Assembly (NCBI RefSeq): GCF_001746295.1 | Contig: NZ_MJAH01000006.1 | Coordinates: 40,484-104,483 of the forward strand | Direction of reading: 5' to 3' | DNA: 64,000 bases | Origin: Streptomyces sp. LUP47B | Lineage (GTDB): Bacteria; Actinomycetota; Actinomycetes; Streptomycetales; Streptomycetaceae | Part shown: positions 8,171 to 17,079 of the stretch, in pieces | How positions within the stretch are numbered: the first letter of the stretch is position 1 | Layout: every line of letters starts with the position of its first letter | Made by a program: the position numbers and the translations under genes | The notes under the pieces: generated by a model | Database searches by the model: none | Seen by the model: only the letters and a program-made list of their open reading frames with translations | Told to the model about the DNA's origin: nothing

Positions 8171-9211
8171 ATGTTGGAGACCTCGGCACGACTCCTGCGC
8201 CTGCTCTCGCTGCTCCAGGCCCACCGCGAATGGTCCGGCGCTGACCTGGCCGACCGCCTCGGCGTCACCCCGCGCACCGTGCGCCGGGACGTGGACCGGC
8301 TGCGCGAGCTGGGCTACCCCGTCAACGCCAGCCCGGGCACCGGTGGCGGCTACCAGCTGGGCGCGGGCGCCGAGCTGCCGCCGCTGCTCCTGGACGACGA
8401 CGAGGCCGTCGCGGTCGCCGTCGGCCTGCGCACGGCCGCGGGGCAGGGCATCGAGGGGATCGGCGAGACCTCCGTGCGGGCCCTCGCCAAGCTGGAGCAG
8501 GTCCTGCCGAGCCGGCTGCGCCGCCGGGTGGGAGCCCTGAACGCCTTCACCGTGCCGATGCTGCGCGACCCCCAGCCCTCCGCCGTCGACCCGGGCGTCC
8601 TCACCGAGCTCGCCAACCTCTGCCGGGACGCCGAGCGGCTGCGCTTCGAGTACAGCGACCACGGCGGCGCCTCCAGCCGCCGTACCGTCGAACCGCACCG
8701 CCTGGTGTGCAGCGAGCGGCGCTGGTACCTGGTCGCCTGGGACCTGGACCGTGACGACTGGCGGACCTTCCGGGTCGACCGGATCACCCCCAGGCCGCCG
8801 CACGGCCCCCGGTTCGCTCCGCGCACCCCGCCCGCCGAGGATCTCGCCGCGTACGTCTCGCGAGGCGTCTCCACGCGCGCGTACGCCTCACACGCGGTCG
8901 TGCGGCTGCTGGTGCCCAAGGAACGGGCCGCCGAACGGATCTCGCCGAGCGCCGGGGTGCTGGAGGCGGAGGGGCCCGGCAGCTGCCTCCTGCACACCGG
9001 GGCCTCGAGTCTCGACGTGATGGTGATCCACGTGATGATGACGGGATTCGAGTTCGAGGTGCTGGAGCCGGCCGAGCTGACCGAGGCGATCAGGACTGCT
9101 CACGACCGGCTTGCTCGCTCTTTGGCTCGGGCTGCGGAGCCTGGGCCGCGTACTGCGGATGGTGCAGGTCGAACGCCGGGGACTCGGAGCGGATCCGGGG
9201 CAGCGTCGTGA
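8171..9211 (+). CDS. HTH-WYL transcriptional regulator
   Basis: 346 residues. The N-terminal DeoR/HTH_11 domain (residues about 7-60) contains LADRLGVTPRTVRRDVDRLRELG. The WYL domain follows around residues 140-200 (RFEYSDHGGASSRRTVEPHRLVCSERRWYLVAWDLDRDDWRTFRVDRI, in pieces), then the WCX region. WYL domains sense ligands, often nucleotides or nucleic acid. The gene starts 21 bases after a perfect 23-bp palindrome shared with the divergent epoxide hydrolase, so autoregulation and control of that gene are likely. The frame runs 122 bases into the opposite-strand 3' end of ctaD; its last 30 residues or so have no family character. Confidence 0.85.
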   Translation: MLETSARLLRLLSLLQAHREWSGADLADRLGVTPRTVRRDVDRLRELGYPVNASPGTGGGYQLGAGAELPPLLLDDDEAVAVAVGLRTAAGQGIEGIGETSVRALAKLEQVLPSRLRRRVGALNAFTVPMLRDPQPSAVDPGVLTELANLCRDAERLRFEYSDHGGASSRRTVEPHRLVCSERRWYLVAWDLDRDDWRTFRVDRITPRPPHGPRFAPRTPPAEDLAAYVSRGVSTRAYASHAVVRLLVPKERAAERISPSAGVLEAEGPGSCLLHTGASSLDVMVIHVMMTGFEFEVLEPAELTEAIRTAHDRLARSLARAAEPGPRTADGAGRTPGTRSGSGAAS

Positions 9212-10781
9212 AGTTGTGCCGCGGCGGCGGGCAGGAGGTGGCCCACTCCAGGGAGCGGCCGTAGCCCCAGGGGTCGTCGGTCTCCACCTTCACGCCGTAC
9301 TTGGCGGTCTTCCAGACGTTGTAGAGGAACGGCAGCGTCGAGGCGCCGAGCAGGAACGCCCCGATCGTCGAGATCGTGTTGAGCGTGGTGAAGCCGTCCG
9401 CGGCGAGATAGTCCGCGTACCGGCGGGGCATGCCCTCCGCGCCCAGCCAGTGCTGCACCAGGAACGTGGTGTGGAAGCCGACGAACAGTGTCCAGAACTG
9501 GATCTTGCCGAGCCGCTCGTCGAGCATCTTGCCGGTGAACTTCGGCCACCAGAAGTGCAGCCCGCCGAAGATCGCGAAGACGACCGTGCCGAACACGACG
9601 TAGTGGAAGTGCGCCACGACGAAGTAGGTGTCCGACACATGGAAGTCCAGCGGTGGCGAGGCCAGCAGCACCCCGGTCAGGCCGCCGAAGAGGAACGTCA
9701 CCAGGAAGCCCGTCGCCCACAGCATCGGCGTCTCGAAGGACAGTGAGCCCTTGATCATCGTCCCGGTCCAGTTGAAGAACTTCACGCCCGTGGGGACCGC
9801 GATCAGGAAGCTCATGAAGGAGAAGAACGGCAGCAGCACCGCGCCGGTGACGAACATGTGGTGCGCCCACACCACGATCGACAGACCGGTGATCGACATC
9901 GTCGCCGCGACCAGCGTCAGATAGCCGAACATCGGCTTGCGGCTGAAGACCGGGATGATCTCCGTGATGATGCCGAAGAACGGCAGCGCGATGATGTACA
10001 CCTCGGGATGCCCGAAGAACCAGAACAGGTGCTGCCACAGCAGCGCCCCGCCGTTGCCCGCCTCGAAGACCTGCGAGCCGAAGCGCCGGTCCGCCTCCAG
10101 AACCAGCAGCGCGGCCGCCAGCACCGGGAACGCCAGCAGGATCAGGATCGACGTGAACAGCGTGTTCCAGGTGAAGATCGGCATCCGGAACATGGTCATG
10201 CCGGGCGCGCGCATCCCGATGATCGTGGTGATGAAGTTGACCGCGCCGAGGATCGTGCCGAAACCGGCCAGCGCGAGGCCCATGATCCACAGGTCGGGGC
10301 CGACGCCGGGGGAGTGCGCGGAGTTGTTCAGCGGCGCGTAGGCGAACCAGCCGAAGGCGGCCGGACCGGACGGCACGAGCAGCGAACCCAGCACGATCAG
10401 TCCGCCGAACAGGAAGAACCAGTACGACAGCATGTTCAGCCGCGGGAACGCCACGTCCGGGGCGCCGATCTGCAGCGGCATCAGCTCGTTGGCGAAGCCG
10501 GCGAAGCTCGGGGTCGCGAACAGCAGCAGCATGATCGTGCCGTGCATGGTGAACAACTGGTTGTACTGCTGGTTGTCCATGATCTGCAGTCCGGGCCGGG
10601 CGAGTTCGGCCCGCATCAGCAGAGCCATGACGCCGCCGACCAGGAAGAACACGAACGACGTGATCAGATAGAGGTGACCGATCTTCTTGTGGTCGGTGGT
10701 GGTCAACCAGTCGACGACCACCCGCCCGTGCCCCTTGGTCCGCACGGGTCGTGCCGTCGCGTGCACGGTCTGCGTCCCCAT
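9090..10781 (-). CDS. ctaD: Cytochrome c oxidase subunit I
   Basis: 563 residues with about 12 membrane helices. It carries the haem-copper core of aa3 oxidases: the low-spin haem His in NQLFTMHGTIMLLL, the CuB/cross-link motif FFGHPEVYIIALPFFGII, WAHHMF for the CuB His pair, and VAHFHYVVFG for the haem a3 and a ligands. It reduces O2 to water at the membrane with proton pumping. The start at 10781 follows AAGGGG; a longer frame to 10805 has none. Subunits II and III and assembly genes are absent nearby, so this is a lone paralogue, not the main ctaCDE operon. The C-terminus overlaps the convergent regulator. Confidence 0.92.
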   Translation of the reverse strand: MGTQTVHATARPVRTKGHGRVVVDWLTTTDHKKIGHLYLITSFVFFLVGGVMALLMRAELARPGLQIMDNQQYNQLFTMHGTIMLLLFATPSFAGFANELMPLQIGAPDVAFPRLNMLSYWFFLFGGLIVLGSLLVPSGPAAFGWFAYAPLNNSAHSPGVGPDLWIMGLALAGFGTILGAVNFITTIIGMRAPGMTMFRMPIFTWNTLFTSILILLAFPVLAAALLVLEADRRFGSQVFEAGNGGALLWQHLFWFFGHPEVYIIALPFFGIITEIIPVFSRKPMFGYLTLVAATMSITGLSIVVWAHHMFVTGAVLLPFFSFMSFLIAVPTGVKFFNWTGTMIKGSLSFETPMLWATGFLVTFLFGGLTGVLLASPPLDFHVSDTYFVVAHFHYVVFGTVVFAIFGGLHFWWPKFTGKMLDERLGKIQFWTLFVGFHTTFLVQHWLGAEGMPRRYADYLAADGFTTLNTISTIGAFLLGASTLPFLYNVWKTAKYGVKVETDDPWGYGRSLEWATSCPPPRHNFTTLPRIRSESPAFDLHHPQYAAQAPQPEPKSEQAGREQS

Positions 10782-11146
10782 CGCTCGCCCCTTCGCTCGG
10801 CTCACGCCATGATGCTCGCGCGGTCGTGCGCGGCGACAGAGGGCGTAAGGGGGTTCTGTGCCGGAACCGTGTATTTCCTATGCGGTGTCAGCTTCTCCGG
10901 CGTGTCCGGAATCAGTGGGCAAAGGGGTTCGGGCCGGTTCTCGGACAAGCCTTCTCACGGTCCATTCGGAGAAGTCGTACGACACGCGGGAATTGCGTTC
11001 GAATACCTGCGGAAGGGCGAGGGAAACGCCCGTCCGTGTGACGCAGCGCGAGGGAAACGCGTGTCGTGATCCTGTGACAGAAGCGTGACAGGAGGCGTGC
11101 GGGATCCGGACTTCCGCGGCCGCCGGACAGGGCCTAGCGTGGCGGT
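10782..11146. other. Gene-free divergent control region of ctaD and the I78-like gene
   Basis: No coding frame here has Streptomyces codon bias. The region is less GC-rich around 10860-11000. It holds two 13-base direct repeats (listed separately) and two GTGACAG copies at 11074-11080 and 11085-11091, one helical turn apart. Promoters for both flanking genes must lie here, but no clear -10/-35 pair is evident. Confidence 0.5.
11027..11060. repeat. Pair of 13-bp direct repeats 21 bp apart
   Basis: GCGAGGGAAACGC occurs at 11027-11039 and again, identical, at 11048-11060. The 21-base offset equals two helical turns, so a protein could bind both on one face. Each copy is itself partly symmetrical (GCG...CGC, extended to GGGCG...CGCCC in the first). 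It lies between ctaD and the I78-type gene and may be an operator. Confidence 0.45.
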
Positions 11147-11362
11147 ATGGCATCCATTCCGACACCGCCCGCCGAACCCCAGGACAGTCCGGACACCTAC
11201 GTCGGCCTCGACTCCGCCGCCGCCGAGCGCACCGCGCGTGAGCGGGGCTGGTCGACGGTCAGGTCACTGCCGCCGGGGGCGATCATCACGATGGAGTACC
11301 GCGCGGGCCGGCTGAACTTCGAGGTGAAGGACGGCCGCGTGGCGCGGGCCTGGAAGGGCTGA
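11147..11362 (+). CDS. Peptidase inhibitor I78-like small protein
   Basis: 71 residues, no signal peptide. The C-terminal half has the I78 pattern: a Gly/Ile run (LPPGAIITMEYRAGRLNFEV) followed by KDGRVARAWKG, matching the family's short beta-strand inhibitor loop. Many Streptomyces carry a cytoplasmic-looking member of about 70 residues. Whether it inhibits a protease or has been recruited for something else is unknown. It is monocistronic and ends just before a strong bidirectional terminator. Confidence 0.7.
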   Translation: MASIPTPPAEPQDSPDTYVGLDSAAAERTARERGWSTVRSLPPGAIITMEYRAGRLNFEVKDGRVARAWKG

Positions 11363-11365
11363 ACC

Positions 11366-11416
11366 GCATGCCGCGGGCCCCGGTTCCACGCAAGGGAACC
11401 GGGGCCTGTGGCATGC
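11366..11416. terminator. Strong bidirectional terminator
   Basis: GCATGCC...GGCCCCGGTTCC pairs with GGGAACCGGGGCC...GGCATGC around a short loop, giving more than 18 base pairs interrupted by a small internal loop. It starts 3 bases after the I78-like stop codon and lies before the convergent PAP2 gene, so it can serve both strands. Confidence 0.85.
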
Positions 11417-11460
11417 GCGGGGTGGTGGTGCGTACCGGCCCCGCCGGGTCCGAGGTGGGA

Positions 11461-12492
11461 TCAGCCGCCGGTCACCGGCCGGGTCGCCGGGGAGGGCGTG
11501 CCGCGCACGATCCGGTCCGACTGCGGCGGGCGGCGGCTGCCGGCCGGGGTGACCGGGGTGCGCTCCGAGCGGGTGGTGTGCGGGCCCGGGGCCAGGTACA
11601 CGGGCGACCTGGGGCCACGCGCCGGGGCGGTGGCCTCGCGGGCCGCCGTCTCGTTCTGGGGGGCCGTGAGCGGCTTGAGGCGGGCCGGCGCGGGCGCCGT
11701 GACGGGGGTGACCGGGGCCGGGGCCTTCGCACCGCCGCGGGCCCGCCAGCGGTCGCGCAGGTCGAAGGCGTAGGTCTCGGCGCGGGCGATCAACGGCTCG
11801 AACCAGGGCAGCGCGAGCAGGATCAGCAGACCGGCGACCCATCCGAGCACGACGTCGCTCAGCCAGTGCGTACCGAGGTAGACGGTGGCCATGCCGACGC
11901 CCAGCGAGGTCACCGCGGAGATCGCGGAGAGCCAGCGGCGGGCTCTCGGGGTGGAGGCCAGATACGCCAGGATTCCCCAGGTCACCACGGCGTTGGCGGT
12001 GTGGCCGCTGGGAAATATATCGCCGCCCAGACCCATCTCGTTCGAGCCGATGACGGTCGCGTAGTGCGGTCCGAGTCTTCCCATGCCGTACTTGGCGGCG
12101 CCGACCGTGATGTTCAGCAGCAGCAGCGAGGCGCCCAGGGTCAGCAGCGGGCGCAGGGTGTGCTGCCGCCAGGAACGCCAGCCCAGCCAGGCCGCGACCA
12201 TCACCGCGGTCGGGCCGCGCTGGCCCAGCACCACGTAGTAGTCGACGAACCAGTGGATGGACGCCCACTGCTGGTACGGCCGGAAGAACATGACCTGCCA
12301 GTCGAGGCGGACCAGCCACGACGTGGTCACCACGAGCCACACGATCGCCAGGTAGAAGGCCAGGGCGGCGATCACCAGGACGGTCCGGTGCCGGCTCGCT
12401 CTCGGCACACTGAGGTGGGCCGGTCGTTCCGGCTCACGGTCCAGCCTGGCGAACACCCGGTCCAGACGGGTGAGGTTTCGTTCGGTACGCAC
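11461..12492 (-). CDS. PAP2-family membrane phosphatase
   Basis: 343 residues with about six membrane helices and an unstructured Pro/Ala/Arg tail of about 90 residues. The three phosphatase motifs are intact: KYGMGRLGP, PSGHTANAV and GTHWLSDVVLG, giving the catalytic His pair and phosphate-binding Arg/Lys. Members dephosphorylate lipid phosphates such as phosphatidate or undecaprenyl diphosphate at the outer face of the membrane. It is alone in its transcription unit. The long basic tail is an addition not needed for catalysis. Confidence 0.88.
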   Translation of the reverse strand: MRTERNLTRLDRVFARLDREPERPAHLSVPRASRHRTVLVIAALAFYLAIVWLVVTTSWLVRLDWQVMFFRPYQQWASIHWFVDYYVVLGQRGPTAVMVAAWLGWRSWRQHTLRPLLTLGASLLLLNITVGAAKYGMGRLGPHYATVIGSNEMGLGGDIFPSGHTANAVVTWGILAYLASTPRARRWLSAISAVTSLGVGMATVYLGTHWLSDVVLGWVAGLLILLALPWFEPLIARAETYAFDLRDRWRARGGAKAPAPVTPVTAPAPARLKPLTAPQNETAAREATAPARGPRSPVYLAPGPHTTRSERTPVTPAGSRRPPQSDRIVRGTPSPATRPVTGG

Positions 12493-12728
12493 CCAATCGA
12501 CGTTACAGCGAGTGAGCTCTGTTCCCTGTCGAATCAGCGGCTTTGTGATGACGATGTGATGTGGGATTCCTCTCAGGCGGAGGTTTATATCAGGGGATTC
12601 CGCAAAGGCGGGCGGCTGCGTCCTTCAATTCCTTTGATCATTCCGGGTCGGGTTTTATGGCCCTTATGAATTCGTTCACCGAATCATGGGTCGGAATTCT
12701 CCGGGCGCTCATCGGGGCTCGGAGTCGA

Positions 12729-13907
12729 TCATGGCGGACCGGAGCCGTTCAGCCAGAAGGCGCCGTACAGGGCGGACGCGGTGGCGATCACGGCGATGAC
12801 CCCGGCTGACCTGCGGGTACCTGAGCGCGCGAGGGCCAGGGCGAGGGGGAGCAACAGGGGGAAGGCGGGCATCAGCAGGCGCGGTTTCGAGCCGAAGTAG
12901 CTCGACGCGCACAGGGCGAGCGCCGTGACGACCCCGGAGTACACCAGGAGGGGCAGCGGCTGGCCCTGGCGCACACAGGTGACGTACAGCCATACGACGA
13001 GCCCGACCCCGACGATCAGTCCCACGCCGGCGAGGGCCGACGGGAACGACGTGAACTTGTCGGCGACGAAGCGGGCGAAGGCGTATCCGCCGTCGAATCC
13101 GTTGCGCCACCCCGCCTGCACGTCGAGGTAGCCGAGCGGCCCTTTGCCGGTGCGGTGACCGACCCACAGGATGTAGGCGGCGGTACCGAGGGGGGCGAGG
13201 GCCATGCCCGCGGCCCGCGTGGCCGTGGTCGCCCCGGCCGGTGCGCCCCGCTCCGGCCCGGACGCGGCGCGGCCGCGTCGGTCCCGCAGGAAGGCGGCGA
13301 CGCCGGCCGCCCACACCGCCGCGACCACCGCGAGGCCCACCGGGCGCGTCAGGCCGGCCAGTGAGGCCAGCAGGCCCGCGGCCGGCCAGCGGCCGGTCAG
13401 CAGGGCGTAGAGCGACCAGGCGGCGAGCGCGGTGAACAGGGACTCGCTGTACGCCATCGACTGGACGATGCCGACGGGCAGCACGGCCCACAGCAGGACC
13501 GCGCAGACGCCGGCCCGGCGGCCGTACACGTGATCCGTCACCGCGAAGACGCCCCAGGCAGCGAACAAGGAGGCGAGCAAGGAGACCACGAAGCCCGCGT
13601 CGGCGTACGACAGCGGCGTCACCGCGGACAGCAGCCGCTCCAGCCAGGGCAGGAGCGGGAAGAACGCCAGGTTCGAGTGCACGTCGCCGTTCGGCAGCCG
13701 CACCTCGTAGCCGTAACCGAGTTCGGCGACCCTCGTGTACCAGAGGGCGTCCCAGCGGGCCGTCAGCAGGGTGTACGCGCTCTTGTCGCGCGCCGCGGTC
13801 CACAGGGCCAGGGTGATCAGGCCCAGGGCGCGTACGGCCGCATAGCCGAGCAGCGCCGGGGCGGCTCGGCGCAGGGCCGGTTCGGTGCGCGTTGCAAGAT
13901 CGGTCAC
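12729..13907 (-). CDS. PIG-V-like polyprenyl-mannose-dependent mannosyltransferase
   Basis: 392 residues with about 10 membrane helices (GT-C type). The first loop carries a WDALWYTRVAELGYG segment with an acidic residue just before the second helix, as in GT-C enzymes of the GPI mannosyltransferase II (PIG-V) family, which take mannose from polyprenyl-phosphate. A GTG at 13907 is preferred to the ATG at 13985, because the longer start would run into a palindromic element and adds a non-hydrophobic leader. It is monocistronic, divergent from an MFS exporter. The acceptor may be a lipid or a secreted protein. Confidence 0.8.
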   Translation of the reverse strand: MTDLATRTEPALRRAAPALLGYAAVRALGLITLALWTAARDKSAYTLLTARWDALWYTRVAELGYGYEVRLPNGDVHSNLAFFPLLPWLERLLSAVTPLSYADAGFVVSLLASLFAAWGVFAVTDHVYGRRAGVCAVLLWAVLPVGIVQSMAYSESLFTALAAWSLYALLTGRWPAAGLLASLAGLTRPVGLAVVAAVWAAGVAAFLRDRRGRAASGPERGAPAGATTATRAAGMALAPLGTAAYILWVGHRTGKGPLGYLDVQAGWRNGFDGGYAFARFVADKFTSFPSALAGVGLIVGVGLVVWLYVTCVRQGQPLPLLVYSGVVTALALCASSYFGSKPRLLMPAFPLLLPLALALARSGTRRSAGVIAVIATASALYGAFWLNGSGPP

Positions 13908-13971
13908 GGGCCCGATTATCGACCGCGCGCCGAACCGGCCCGCCCGCCGGGGCGGGGGACCGGATGAGAAC

Positions 13972-13985
13972 GTGGTGTACACCAC
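13972..13985. promoter_or_regulatory. 14-bp perfect palindrome upstream of MFS and mannosyltransferase genes
   Basis: GTGGTGTACACCAC is fully self-complementary and is followed at once by a second palindrome, ACACGTGT (13984-13991). A third symmetry, TACGCG...CGCGTA, lies near 14026-14043. It sits in the 261-base divergent region and may be an operator for the exporter. Confidence 0.4.
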
Positions 13986-14168
13986 ACGTGTTCCGCGTGG
14001 AGTCTGAGAGGTCCGCCACTGGGCCTACGCGCGAACTCGCGTACTCTGACGAGTCACCCGCCGTTCGCTGCGCGGGCCGGAGACACCGCTCCTCTCCGGC
14101 CGAGATCATGGGGAGTCCCCACCCCGTGTGCCCGCCGAACGCACAGGGAACATCTGGGAGGTACGTAC

Positions 14169-15770
14169 ATGTCCGGGACGACCACGGCCGCCGCAGCGCT
14201 GCGCCGTCGGGCGGCCGGGGCCGGTGCCAACCGCTGGGTCGTCCTCGTCGTCCTCTGCATCAGCCTGCTCCTGGTCGCCCTCGACGCGACCGTGCTGCAC
14301 GTGGCGGTACCCGCCGTCACCGAGGACCTCAAGCCCGGCGCGATATCGCTGCTCTGGATCGTCGACGTCTATCCCCTCGTCTGCGCCTCGCTGCTGATCC
14401 TCTTCGGCACGCTCGGCGACCGCGTGGGCCGCAGAAGGATCCTCCTCCTCGGCTACGGCCTCTTCGGCGTCGCCTCCGCTGTCGCCGCCCTCGCGGGCAC
14501 CGCACAGGTGCTGATCCTCGCGCGGGCGCTGCTCGGCGTCGGCGGCGCGATGATCATGCCCGCCACCCTCTCCATCCTTCGCCAGGTCTTCCCCGACCGG
14601 CGCGAGCGGGCGCTCGCGATCGGCATCTGGAGCGCGGTCGCCGCCGTCGGCGCGGCCGTCGGACCACTGCTCGGCGGCTTCCTCCTGGAGCACTTCTGGT
14701 GGGGGTCGGTCTTCCTCGTCAACATCCCGCTGATGCTGGTCAGCCTGCCGGTGGGCCGCCTGCTGCTGCCCGAGTCGAAGGGCAGCGGGGCGGGTCCCTG
14801 GGACGTCGTGGGCGCGTTGATGGCCGCCGGCGGCCTGTTCGCCCTGGTCCTCGGCGTGAAGCAGCTCGGCGCCGGCGAGCTCGACGCCTTCACCGCGATA
14901 CCGCTGCTCGTGGGCGCGGTACTGCTCGTCCTGTTCGTACGGCGGCAGCGGCGGCTCACCCATCCCCTGGTGGACCTGCGGATGTTCGCGCGCCCGGCGT
15001 TCAGCACCTCGGTCGGCTGCATCGTCCTGGCGATGCTCGCCCTCGTCGGGCTCGAACTGATCGCGGCGCAGTATCTCCAACTGGTCCTGGATCTTTCCCC
15101 GCTGGAGACCGGCCTGCGGCTGCTGCCGCTGACGATCGCCGCGATGGCGGCGGGGCTGGCCGGAGCGCGTCTGCTGCGCAGGTTCGGGCCGCGCCGGATG
15201 GTCAGCGCCGGGTTCTGCCTCACGGCCGTGGCCGTACTGCTGCTGACCGCGATGGGCGACACGGACAACACGGGCCTGCTGCTGTTCGGGTTCGTACTGC
15301 TCGGGTTCGGCCTGGAGACGACGCTCTTCGGGGCGTACGAGTCGATGCTCAGCGAGGCGCCCCCGGAGCAGGCGGGCGGGGCGGCGGCGATCGGCGAGAC
15401 CTCGTACCAGCTCGGTGCGGGCATCGGCATAGCGCTGCTCGGCAGTGTGATGAACGCGGCGTACACGCCCGGCCTCTCCGGCGTGCCGGGCGTCCCCGAG
15501 ACGGCGTCCAGGTCGGCCGGGCATTCCCTGGGCGAGGCCTACGAGGTCGCCGGACGCCTCGGTGGACCCGCGGGCGTGGCCCTGCGCCGGGCCGCCCAGG
15601 ACTCCTTCGTGCACGGGTTGCACGTGACCTTGCTGGTGAGTGCGGGGTTGTTGGTGCTGGGTGCGGTGATGGCGCTGCGGTTGCCGCGTGTGATGCAGTG
15701 CGGCGAGTCCCCGGCGGCGGTGGAGCTTCCGTCGCCCCGGGAGGTCGCGGAGTCCCGCGTCTCGGCCTGA
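14169..15770 (+). CDS. MFS multidrug exporter, DHA2 (14-helix) family
   Basis: 533 residues with 14 predicted helices. Family motifs are clear: LDATVLHVAVPAVTEDL in helix 1 (motif D1), GDRVGRRRILLLG (motif A) and GPLLGGFLLEHFWWGSVFLVNIP (motif C region). Such proton antiporters (QacA/SmvA/EmrB-like) pump cationic or lipophilic toxins and sometimes natural products out of the cell. GGGAGG lies eight bases before the ATG. No TetR-type regulator is adjacent, which is unusual for the family, but palindromes lie in the upstream region. Confidence 0.9.
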   Translation: MSGTTTAAAALRRRAAGAGANRWVVLVVLCISLLLVALDATVLHVAVPAVTEDLKPGAISLLWIVDVYPLVCASLLILFGTLGDRVGRRRILLLGYGLFGVASAVAALAGTAQVLILARALLGVGGAMIMPATLSILRQVFPDRRERALAIGIWSAVAAVGAAVGPLLGGFLLEHFWWGSVFLVNIPLMLVSLPVGRLLLPESKGSGAGPWDVVGALMAAGGLFALVLGVKQLGAGELDAFTAIPLLVGAVLLVLFVRRQRRLTHPLVDLRMFARPAFSTSVGCIVLAMLALVGLELIAAQYLQLVLDLSPLETGLRLLPLTIAAMAAGLAGARLLRRFGPRRMVSAGFCLTAVAVLLLTAMGDTDNTGLLLFGFVLLGFGLETTLFGAYESMLSEAPPEQAGGAAAIGETSYQLGAGIGIALLGSVMNAAYTPGLSGVPGVPETASRSAGHSLGEAYEVAGRLGGPAGVALRRAAQDSFVHGLHVTLLVSAGLLVLGAVMALRLPRVMQCGESPAAVELPSPREVAESRVSA

Positions 15771-15870
15771 GCGCCGGTCTGGATGTGCGGGACACCGCGC
15801 TGTACCGTCGGCCACGAAGGTTTAATTAGCGCTGCTAGTTTCGAGTCGCCCGTCTGCCGGAGGATGTGCC

Positions 15871-17043
15871 ATGCCCCCGTTCGACCCCGCCGACCCCCTC
15901 GGTATCGACGACCTGCTGGAGCCGGAGGACCTGGCGATCCGCGAGACCGTGCGGAGTTGGGCCGCCGACCGTGTCCTGCCGTATGTCGCGGACTGGTACG
16001 AGCGGGGCGAGTTGCCGGAGATCAGGGACCTCGCCCGTGAGCTCGGGGAGATCGGCGCCCTCGGCATGTCGCTGAGCGGCTACGGGTGCGCGGGCGCCTC
16101 CGCCGTGCAGTACGGGCTCGCCTGTCTGGAGCTGGAGGCCGCCGACTCCGGGATCCGGTCCCTCGTCTCGGTGCAGGGCTCCCTCGCCATGTACGCCATC
16201 CACCGGTTCGGCAGCGAGGAGCAGAAGCAGACCTGGCTGCCGCGCATGGCCGCCGGTGAGGTGATCGGCTGCTTCGGGCTCACCGAACCCGATCACGGGT
16301 CCGACCCCGCCGCCATGCGGACGTCCGCCAAGCGCGACGGCACGGACTGGGTGCTCAGCGGGCGGAAGATGTGGATCACCAACGGGTCCGTCGCCGGGGT
16401 CGCCGTGGTGTGGGCGCAGACCGAGGAGGGGATCCGCGGGTTCGTGGTGCCCACCGACAGCGCCGGATTCTCCGCGCCCGAGATCAAGCACAAGTGGTCA
16501 CTGCGGGCGAGCGTGACGAGCGAGCTCGTGCTCGACGACGTGCGGCTGCCCGGCGATGCCGTCCTGCCGGAGGTCGTGGGGCTCAAGGGGCCGCTCAGCT
16601 GTCTGTCGCACGCCCGGTACGGGATCGTATGGGGGGCCATGGGGGCGGCGCGGTCGTGTTTCGAGACCGCCGTCGACTACGCGAAGACGCGGGAGCAGTT
16701 CGGACGGCCGATCGGGGGCTTCCAGCTCACGCAGGCCAAACTCGCCGACATGGCGGTCGAACTGCACAAGGGGATTCTGCTCGCCCACCATCTGGGGCGG
16801 CGCATGGACGCCGGCCGCCTGCGTCCCGAGCAGGTCAGCTTCGGCAAACTCAACAACGTCCGCGAGGCCATCGAGATCTGCCGTACGGCGCGGACGATCC
16901 TCGGGGCCAACGGGATCTCCCTCGAATACCCCGTCATGCGGCACGCGACGAACCTCGAGTCGGTGCTGACGTACGAGGGCACCGTGGAGATGCACCAACT
17001 GGTGCTGGGCAAGGCGCTCACCGGACTGGACGCCTTCCGGTAG
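15871..17043 (+). CDS. Acyl-CoA dehydrogenase, glutaryl-CoA dehydrogenase-like
   Basis: 390 residues, full length for the family. It has the flavin/substrate signatures CFGLTEPDHGSDP and WITNGSVAGVAVVWAQ, and the catalytic-base region YEGTVEMHQLVLG with Glu369 in the place of the GCDH base Glu370. It should oxidise an acyl-CoA between alpha and beta carbons using FAD, passing electrons to ETF; decarboxylation of glutaryl-CoA is possible but unproved. GGAGG stands seven bases before the ATG. It is a single-gene unit; the downstream SepF paralogue is convergent. Confidence 0.88.
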   Translation: MPPFDPADPLGIDDLLEPEDLAIRETVRSWAADRVLPYVADWYERGELPEIRDLARELGEIGALGMSLSGYGCAGASAVQYGLACLELEAADSGIRSLVSVQGSLAMYAIHRFGSEEQKQTWLPRMAAGEVIGCFGLTEPDHGSDPAAMRTSAKRDGTDWVLSGRKMWITNGSVAGVAVVWAQTEEGIRGFVVPTDSAGFSAPEIKHKWSLRASVTSELVLDDVRLPGDAVLPEVVGLKGPLSCLSHARYGIVWGAMGAARSCFETAVDYAKTREQFGRPIGGFQLTQAKLADMAVELHKGILLAHHLGRRMDAGRLRPEQVSFGKLNNVREAIEICRTARTILGANGISLEYPVMRHATNLESVLTYEGTVEMHQLVLGKALTGLDAFR

Positions 17044-17079
17044 ACCCTGCGCGGGGCAGGGCCGGCGAGCGGCCCTGCC

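Noticed and set aside
12493..12728. Possible small genes in the AT-richer gap between PAP2 and mannosyltransferase
   Set aside because: No frame has a ribosome site with coding bias; the gap is best read as promoter and 3' regions.
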